In this document: piece by piece, positions 59,424 to 64,000 of the stretch
Layout: the number at the start of each line of letters is the position of its first letter
Position numbering within the stretch: position 1 is the stretch's first letter
DNA from: JBBWZH01 sp035544115
GTDB lineage: Bacteria; Actinomycetota; Actinomycetes; Mycobacteriales; CADCTP01
Reading direction: 5' to 3'
NCBI GenBank assembly: GCA_963714145.1
Contig: OY970235.1
Span: 4,650,001-4,714,000, forward strand
Length of the DNA stretch: 64,000 nucleotides
The notes under the pieces: model-generated
What the model was told of the DNA's origin: nothing
The model's input: the letters and a program-made list of their open reading frames with translations, nothing else
Databases searched by the model: none
Translations under genes and position numbers: made by a program

Positions 59424-60095
59424 ATGGTCGGCGGTCCGTCGTTGCGGGTGGAGCGCACCCCCGCGCCGGTACGGACCCAGGTGCTCGACAACCTGCGGCA
59501 GGCGATCCTGGACCGGCAGTTCGCGCCGGGGCAGCGGCTGATCGAGCGCGAGCTGGTCGAGCTGACCGGTGTCTCCCGCACCAGCATCCGCGAGGCCCTG
59601 CGCGAGCTGGCCGCCGAGGGCCTGGTGCAGACCGTCCCCAACAAGGGGACCGTCGTGGCGACCCTGAGTGCGGAAGAGGCGCGCCAGCTCTACCAGGTGC
59701 GCTCGGTGCTGGAGGGCCTGGCCGGCCGGCTGTTCGTCGAGAACGCGACCGGCGCCGACCGGCGGGCGCTGGTCAAGGCGATGAGCACGATCGAGCGGCT
59801 CGCGGCCCGCGGCGAGCCGATCCTCGAGGCGAAGGACCGCTTCTACGACGTGCTGTTCGTCGGGGGCGGCAACGCGGCGCTGCAGCAGACCGCGATCGGC
59901 CTGCACGCGCGGGTGCGCGCGCTCCGCGCGCTGTCGCTGACCCTGCCCGGCCGCACCGACCAGAGCGTGGCGGAGCTGCGCGAGATCATGGCCGGCATCG
60001 ACGCCGGCGACGCGGAGCGGACCACGCGCGCGTGCCAGCGGCACGTCGAGAACGCCAGCGCCGCCGCGACCAGTGCCCTGACCGCCCGCGGCTGA
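59424..60095 (+). CDS. GntR/FCD-family transcriptional regulator
   Basis: 223 aa from ATG 59424, preceded by GGTGGAGGG. The winged helix VRTQVLDNLRQAILDRQFAPGQRLIERELVELTGVSRTSIREALRELAAEGLVQTVPNKGTVVA is typical GntR; the FCD domain (EARQLYQVRSVLEGLAGRLFVENATGADRRALVKAMSTIERLAARG...EAKDRFYDVLFVGGGNAALQQTAIGLHARVRALRALSLTLPGRT) has the D...H...H metal/ligand pattern. Probably a repressor that senses a carboxylate intermediate. The four operator-like sites of the cluster are its likely targets. Confidence 0.92.
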   Translation: MVGGPSLRVERTPAPVRTQVLDNLRQAILDRQFAPGQRLIERELVELTGVSRTSIREALRELAAEGLVQTVPNKGTVVATLSAEEARQLYQVRSVLEGLAGRLFVENATGADRRALVKAMSTIERLAARGEPILEAKDRFYDVLFVGGGNAALQQTAIGLHARVRALRALSLTLPGRTDQSVAELREIMAGIDAGDAERTTRACQRHVENASAAATSALTARG

Positions 60096-60150
60096 GCCTG
60101 CGCCCGCCGGCCGGGTCCGGCTGGTTCCGCAACCGCAGAAGGGGGCTGCC

Positions 60151-61020
60151 GTGCCGGCCGTCCGCGTCGGGGAGATCACGATCACGCCGCTGGTCCAGCT
60201 CCGGCGGGCGATGCCGCCACAGCGGCTGTTCGACCAGATCGACCCGGATACCCCGCGGGACGGCTGGTACTGGCGGGACCCGTACGTCCTGCCGTCCGGC
60301 GACCTCGTCCTGGACATGGGCGGGTTCCTGGTCCGGACCCCGACGGCGACGCTGCTGGTCGACTGCGGGGTCGGCAACGGCAAGGACCGCGCCGTCGAGG
60401 CCTTCCACCACCGGGCCGACGACTGGTTCGGCCGGCTGCGCTCGGCCGGCGTCGGGCGCGCGGACGTCGACCTGGTCATCTTCACCCATCTGCACGGTGA
60501 TCACGTGGGCTACGCGACGACCCGGCGGGACGGGCGCTGGGAGCCGTCGTTCCCGCACGCGCGCCACCTGGTCACCGCGGCGGAGCTGGAGTTCTGGACC
60601 GGGCCCGGCGCGGCGGATCAGCTGGCCCGGATCGGCGATCACGTCGCCGACGGTGTGCGACCGCTGCTGGACGCCGGCGTGCTCGACCTGGTGCCGCCCG
60701 ACCACGAGGTGGCCGCGGGCGTCCGGCTGGTCGCGGCCGCCGGCCACACGCCCGGCAACGTCTGCGTCGAGGTGCGCTCGGCCGGCGACCGTGCCCTGTT
60801 CTGCGGCGACATGGTGCACCACGCGATCCAGCTCGCGCACCCGGACTGGAGCACGACGTTCTGCGTCGACCGGGCGGCCGCGACCGGGGCCCGGCGGCGG
60901 CTGCTGGCCGACGCGGCCGGCTCCGGCGCGCTGCTCGTGCCCGCGCACTTCCCCGGCTGCCTCCCCGGCCGCGTCACCCGCGCCGGCGACGGCTACCGCT
61001 GGGCACCGGTCACCGGCTGA
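60151..61020 (+). CDS. Metallo-beta-lactamase-fold hydrolase 1
   Basis: 289 aa from GTG 60151 with AGAAGGGGG upstream. MBL fold with HLHGDHVG (HxHxDH), RLVAAAGHTPGNVCVEV, LFCGDMVHHAIQLA (second-metal Asp), and a final VPAHFPG His. The N-terminal LFDQIDPDTPRDGWYWRDPYVLPSGDLVLDMGGFLVRTP places it among AHL-lactonase-like/alkylsulfatase-like hydrolases. It may open a lactone or hydrolyse an ester formed by the monooxygenase. Same strand as GntR. Confidence 0.9.
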   Translation: MPAVRVGEITITPLVQLRRAMPPQRLFDQIDPDTPRDGWYWRDPYVLPSGDLVLDMGGFLVRTPTATLLVDCGVGNGKDRAVEAFHHRADDWFGRLRSAGVGRADVDLVIFTHLHGDHVGYATTRRDGRWEPSFPHARHLVTAAELEFWTGPGAADQLARIGDHVADGVRPLLDAGVLDLVPPDHEVAAGVRLVAAAGHTPGNVCVEVRSAGDRALFCGDMVHHAIQLAHPDWSTTFCVDRAAATGARRRLLADAAGSGALLVPAHFPGCLPGRVTRAGDGYRWAPVTG

Positions 61021-61036
61021 GACCGGGCTCCACAAC

Positions 61037-61055
61037 TGGTCCGACGATCATACAA
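61037..61055. promoter_or_regulatory. GntR-type operator, site 3
   Basis: TGGTCCGA-CGA-TCATACAA. The right arm is identical to site 4. TACAAT (61051-61056) is a near-consensus -10 box and ends 6 bases before the second GTG (61063) of the next gene, so that gene may be leaderless, with the operator lying on the -10 box. Confidence 0.65.
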
Positions 61056-61059
61056 TCGC

Positions 61060-62022
61060 GTGGTGACCTCGATCGTCTCCGCGCTGCCGGCGGACTTCGC
61101 CAGGCTGACCACCGGCGCCCTCGACCTGCACGTGCACGGCCAGCCCGACCTCGCCACGGCGTACGTCAACCGGGGCCCCGACCTCGACGTGGTGCGCCTC
61201 GCCCACGCGTACGGCCTGCGCGGCTGGGTGCTCAAGTCGCACCTGTGGGCCACGACGGATCGCGCGGCGCTGCTGACCGAGCAGATGGCCGGCACCGGCT
61301 TCACGGTGTTCGGCAGCGTCACGCTCAACCCGCCGGTCGGCGGGGTGGAGCCGGCGGTGGTCGAACTGGCGGCGGCGCACGGCGCGGCCGTCGTCTTCCT
61401 GCCGACCTGGTCCGCGCGCGCCGACGCCGAGCGCGGCGGGTACATCGCCCGGCTGCTGGCCTCGGTCGCGCCGTCGTTCCCGGCGTACCAGCGGGCGACC
61501 GCGATCGAGCTGACCGGCCCGGACGGCCGGCTCGGCACGAACGTGCGGGAGGTCGCCGACGCCTGCCGGGAGCGCGGCCTGCTGCTGGCCACCGGTCACG
61601 CCTCCCCCGCCGAGAGCCGCGCGGTCGCGGAGTACTGCTCCGGGCGGGGGCCGCGGCTGGTCATCACCCACCCGCTCGACTACGTCGACACCCTCGACCA
61701 GCTGGTCGAACTGGCCGACCTGGGCGCGCTGATCGAGTTCCCGGGTGCCCCGCTGGTGCACCCCGACGCGCGGCTCACCGTCCGCCGCACCTTCGACGCG
61801 ATCAGCGCGGTCGGGCCGCACCGGTGCGTGCTCACCACCGACGTGTTCTCCCGGTGGGTGCCGCCGCAGCCGGAGATGCTGCGCATGTTCGCCGAGCAAC
61901 TGCACTTCCTGGGCTGCGCCGCGGACGACATCGCGACGATGGTGGTCGACAACCCGCGCCGGGCCCTCGGGCTTCCGGCCCCGGCCCCGGCGCCGCGCCC
62001 GGGCCCGGAAGATCCACGATGA
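61060..62022 (+). CDS. DUF6282-like metal-dependent hydrolase
   Basis: 320 aa from GTG 61060 or, better with the promoter, GTG 61063. Amidohydrolase-like: GALDLHVHGQPDLATAYVNRGPDL has the H-x-H metal motif at strand 1, GLRGWVLKSHLWATTDRAALLTEQ, later VITHPLDYVDTLDQL, TGHASPAES, and the end VLTTDVFSRWVPPQPEMLRMFAEQLHFLG with the conserved Asp. This is the DUF6282 set (about 300 aa) of putative TIM-barrel hydrolases. The substrate is unknown. ATGA overlap with the esterase gene. Confidence 0.8.
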   Translation: MVTSIVSALPADFARLTTGALDLHVHGQPDLATAYVNRGPDLDVVRLAHAYGLRGWVLKSHLWATTDRAALLTEQMAGTGFTVFGSVTLNPPVGGVEPAVVELAAAHGAAVVFLPTWSARADAERGGYIARLLASVAPSFPAYQRATAIELTGPDGRLGTNVREVADACRERGLLLATGHASPAESRAVAEYCSGRGPRLVITHPLDYVDTLDQLVELADLGALIEFPGAPLVHPDARLTVRRTFDAISAVGPHRCVLTTDVFSRWVPPQPEMLRMFAEQLHFLGCAADDIATMVVDNPRRALGLPAPAPAPRPGPEDPR

Positions 62023-62960
62023 GCACGCTCGACCCGCAGGCACAGGCCGTCCTCGACGCGGCGGCCGCGAGCGGCTTGCCGCCGCTCTACCGGCTGCCGA
62101 TCCCGCAGGCGCGCGCCCGGATGCGGGCGGCCTACGTTCAGGGCGATTCCGAGCCGATCGCCAGCATCCGGAACATGGCGATACCGGGCCCGCACGGTGG
62201 TATCCCGGTCCGGATCTACCACCCCGCGCCAGGCAGGAGGCTGCCGCTCATTCTCTTCTTCCACGGCGGCGGCTGGACCGTGCACGACCTCGATACCTAC
62301 GACCGGCTCAGCCGGCTGCTGGCGCGTCGAGCCGGCTGCGCGCTGGTCTCGGTCGACTACCGGCGCGCTCCGGAGGCCAGGTACCCGGCCGCGGTCGACG
62401 ACGCGTACACCGCACTCACCTGGGCCGGGTCGAACAGCGATGTCATCGCCGCGGATCCATCCCGGCTGTGCCTGGCCGGCGACAGCGCCGGGGCCACGCT
62501 GGCCACGGCGGCCGCGCTGCTCGCCCGGGACCGACGGGGACCGCGTATCGACCTGCAGGTCCTCTTCTATCCCGTCACGGACTATCTCGACCCGCCCACC
62601 ACGTCCTATGTCGAGCGCGCCGCCGGCTACTCCCTCGACTACGAGTTCATGGCCTGGGCCTGGCAGAACTACCTTCCGGACCGGTGGTCCCGGCACGACC
62701 CCTACCTCTTCCCACTGGCGGCAGAAGATCTGTCCGGTATGCCGACCACCGTGCTGCTCACCGCCGAGTTCGACCCGCTGCGGGACGAGGGAATCCGTTA
62801 CGCGGAGCGGCTCGCCCGGGCCGGCGTGAAGGTCGACCATCGGCACCTCGAGAGCCAGATGCACGGTTTCGCCCTGCAGACGCGAACCATCGACCGCGCC
62901 CGAGCCGCCGTCGAGAGCGCCGGCCTGGCTATCCATGACGTCCTGGCAGCGGCCGGGTGA
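62019..62960 (+). CDS. HSL-family alpha/beta-hydrolase (esterase)
   Basis: 313 aa from ATG 62019, coupled to the metal hydrolase. HSL signature HGGGW (LILFFHGGGWTVHDLDTYDRLSRLLARRAGCALVSVDYRRAPEARYPAAVDDAYTAL), nucleophile elbow LAGDSAGATLA (G-D-S-A-G), acid TAEFDPLRDEGIRYAERL, base QMHGFALQ. It would hydrolyse an ester or small lactone made by the Baeyer-Villiger step. Confidence 0.93.
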   Translation: MSTLDPQAQAVLDAAAASGLPPLYRLPIPQARARMRAAYVQGDSEPIASIRNMAIPGPHGGIPVRIYHPAPGRRLPLILFFHGGGWTVHDLDTYDRLSRLLARRAGCALVSVDYRRAPEARYPAAVDDAYTALTWAGSNSDVIAADPSRLCLAGDSAGATLATAAALLARDRRGPRIDLQVLFYPVTDYLDPPTTSYVERAAGYSLDYEFMAWAWQNYLPDRWSRHDPYLFPLAAEDLSGMPTTVLLTAEFDPLRDEGIRYAERLARAGVKVDHRHLESQMHGFALQTRTIDRARAAVESAGLAIHDVLAAAG

Positions 62961-62997
62961 CCTGGCCCGGACAGCTGCCCGCAGCGTCTTGTCTCTG

Positions 62998-63016
62998 TTG
63001 TCTGACGATCATACAA
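62998..63016. promoter_or_regulatory. GntR-type operator, site 4 (best copy)
   Basis: TTGTCTGA-CGA-TCATACAA: the arms are 8 bases with a single mismatch around a 3-base centre. TACAAT (63012-63017) can serve as -10 box. 49 bases before the start of the last hydrolase. Confidence 0.7.
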
Positions 63017-63064
63017 TCTATCGGCGCAGTCGCTGGTGTCCGGCTCCGCCGCGAGGAGGCCGAC

Positions 63065-63901
63065 GTGACAGACCCCGCCACCGGTGGCGCTGGCGGGTCC
63101 GGCCGCGACCGCTACCAGGTCGTCATCGTCAGGTACGGCACCCGCAGCACCGTCCGCAGCGACGTCTTCCTCAACTACCACGTCTACGCCGAGCCGGACG
63201 CGCCGATCGGCATGGACTACTTCTTCTGGGTCGTACGCAACCGCGACCGCACGATCGTGGTGGATACCGGCTTCTCCGCGGCCGGTGGCGCCAACCGCAA
63301 GCGCACCTCCCTGCTCGACGTCGCCACCGCGCTGCGCGCGCTCGGCGTCGACCCGCGGACCGCCCCGCCGGTGGTGGTCACCCACGCGCACTACGACCAC
63401 ATCGGCAACCTCGACCTGTTCCCCGCCTCGCCGGTGATCATGGCCGCGGCCGAGTACGCCTTCTGGACCGGGCCGCACGCGCACCGCGCGCAGCTGCACC
63501 ACTCGGTCGAGGACGCGGAGCTGGCCTACCTGCGCCGGGCCAGCGGCGAGGGCAGGGTCGAGACATTCGCCGGCAGCCACGACCTCGCGCCCGGCGTCCG
63601 GCTCATCGAGGTCGGTGGGCACACCCCGGGCCAGAGCGTGGTGCGGGTGGACACCGACGACGGCGTGGTGCTGCTGGCCTCCGACGCGATCCACTACTAC
63701 GAGGAGTACGAGCGCGACATGCCCTTCACCCAGGTCGCCTGCCTGGTCGAGATGTACGCGGCGTTCGACCGGATCCGGGCGATGGTCGACGCGGGCGAGG
63801 TGCGGCACCTGGTGTCCGGCCACGACCCCGGCACGCTGGGCCGCTTCACCCCGCTCCCGGGCGAGCTCGCCGGCCTGGCCGCGACGATCGGCACGGCGTG
63901 A
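63065..63901 (+). CDS. Metallo-beta-lactamase-fold hydrolase 2 (AHL-lactonase-like)
   Basis: 278 aa from GTG 63065, with GAGGAGG upstream; the longer frame from 62957 would read through the operator and is rejected. MBL fold: DYFFWVVRNRDRTIVVDTGFS, VVVTHAHYDHIGNLDLFP (HxHxDH), EVGGHTPGQSVVRV, VLLASDAIHYYEEYERDMPF (Asp bridging the metals), and LVSGHDPG. The arrangement matches N-acyl-homoserine-lactonase-like proteins; by context it may open a lactone of the pathway. Confidence 0.9.
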   Translation: MTDPATGGAGGSGRDRYQVVIVRYGTRSTVRSDVFLNYHVYAEPDAPIGMDYFFWVVRNRDRTIVVDTGFSAAGGANRKRTSLLDVATALRALGVDPRTAPPVVVTHAHYDHIGNLDLFPASPVIMAAAEYAFWTGPHAHRAQLHHSVEDAELAYLRRASGEGRVETFAGSHDLAPGVRLIEVGGHTPGQSVVRVDTDDGVVLLASDAIHYYEEYERDMPFTQVACLVEMYAAFDRIRAMVDAGEVRHLVSGHDPGTLGRFTPLPGELAGLAATIGTA

Positions 63902-63914
63902 TGGGCGGGGCGTG

Positions 63915-64000
63915 ATGGGCCGGTTCGACGGGCAGGTGGCCGTGGTCACCGGCGCCGGCAGCGGGCTGGGCCGGGCGTCCGCGCAGCGGCTGGCCGCCGA
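63915..64000 (+). CDS. SDR-family oxidoreductase, 3' truncated by the window edge
   Basis: From ATG 63915 the frame reads MGRFDGQVAVVTGAGSGLG, the NAD(P)-binding start of a classical SDR, then RASAQRLAA to the window end. The rest lies outside. It begins 14 bases after the preceding hydrolase stop and is probably in the same operon. Confidence 0.85.
   Translation, partial: MGRFDGQVAVVTGAGSGLGRASAQRLAA

Noticed and set aside
62957..63064. Longer start for the last hydrolase
   Set aside because: It would place the operator and -10 box inside the coding region, while GTG 63065 has a GAGGAGG site.
1..64000. tRNA, rRNA, riboswitch, CRISPR array and insertion sequences
   Set aside because: I looked for cloverleaf-type ends, rRNA signatures, regular repeats with spacers and transposase motifs and saw none that I could support.

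Overview
The window is high-GC DNA with GTG starts, ATGA/GTGA overlaps between successive genes, SARP/AfsR, ROK, LacI and PadR regulators, and secreted glycan enzymes. This points to an actinomycete, most likely of the Micromonosporaceae/Streptomyces type; the genus cannot be fixed from sequence alone.

Left part (1-16 kb): the end of a LacI regulator, a large GmrSD-like restriction protein that also carries RAMA and alkyltransferase-like domains, a TMEM175-type channel, a DinB-like protein, a secreted GH54/CBM42 arabinofuranosidase broken by one frameshift, a truncated copy of a MarR gene, a PadR/HAAS-type pair, a SNF2 helicase, and a secreted type-B carboxylesterase divergent from a ROK regulator with a clear operator between them.

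16-32 kb holds the most enigmatic locus. Four very large genes are translationally coupled (a DUF6603 protein of 1199 aa, then 914, 1471 and 588 aa). A fifth gene of about 1107 aa is divergent, and a perfect 20-bp palindrome lies in the shared promoter region. None has a signal peptide. The 588-aa gene ends at a strong hairpin. I read this as one undescribed multi-protein system.

32-49 kb is mixed accessory DNA: a carboxyethylornithine-synthase-like dehydrogenase, a PIG-V-like membrane glycosyltransferase, a toxin-like protein with the QSxxGNAAVxRLL motif seen in eCIS/polymorphic-toxin proteins, a VioB-type ferritin-like protein, a lipoprotein, a possible Stv-domain protein, an azoreductase/MarR pair with two operator copies, a methyltransferase next to remnants of an ABC transporter, a PASTA-domain secreted protein, an AfsR-type regulator, and a LysR-MerR pair divergent from a cupin dioxygenase.

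49.9-56.3 kb is a compact linear azol(in)e peptide (LAP/TOMM) biosynthetic cluster read on the minus strand. It contains a short precursor peptide gene (56108-56266) whose 18-residue C-terminus holds 7 Cys and 8 Ser, a VOC protein, a SagB-type dehydrogenase, an ocin-ThiF/SagC-like partner with an RRE, a YcaO cyclodehydratase ending in PHPYP, two CPBP membrane proteases and a methyltransferase. No exporter gene is seen.

56.4-64 kb is a catabolic cluster: Baeyer-Villiger monooxygenase, carboxymuconolactone-decarboxylase-like protein, two SDRs, two metallo-beta-lactamase-fold hydrolases, a DUF6282-like metal hydrolase and an HSL-type esterase, around a GntR/FCD regulator. A shared operator-like element (TTGTNTGR-N3-TCATACAA) occurs in four promoter regions there, and two of the downstream genes look leaderless.
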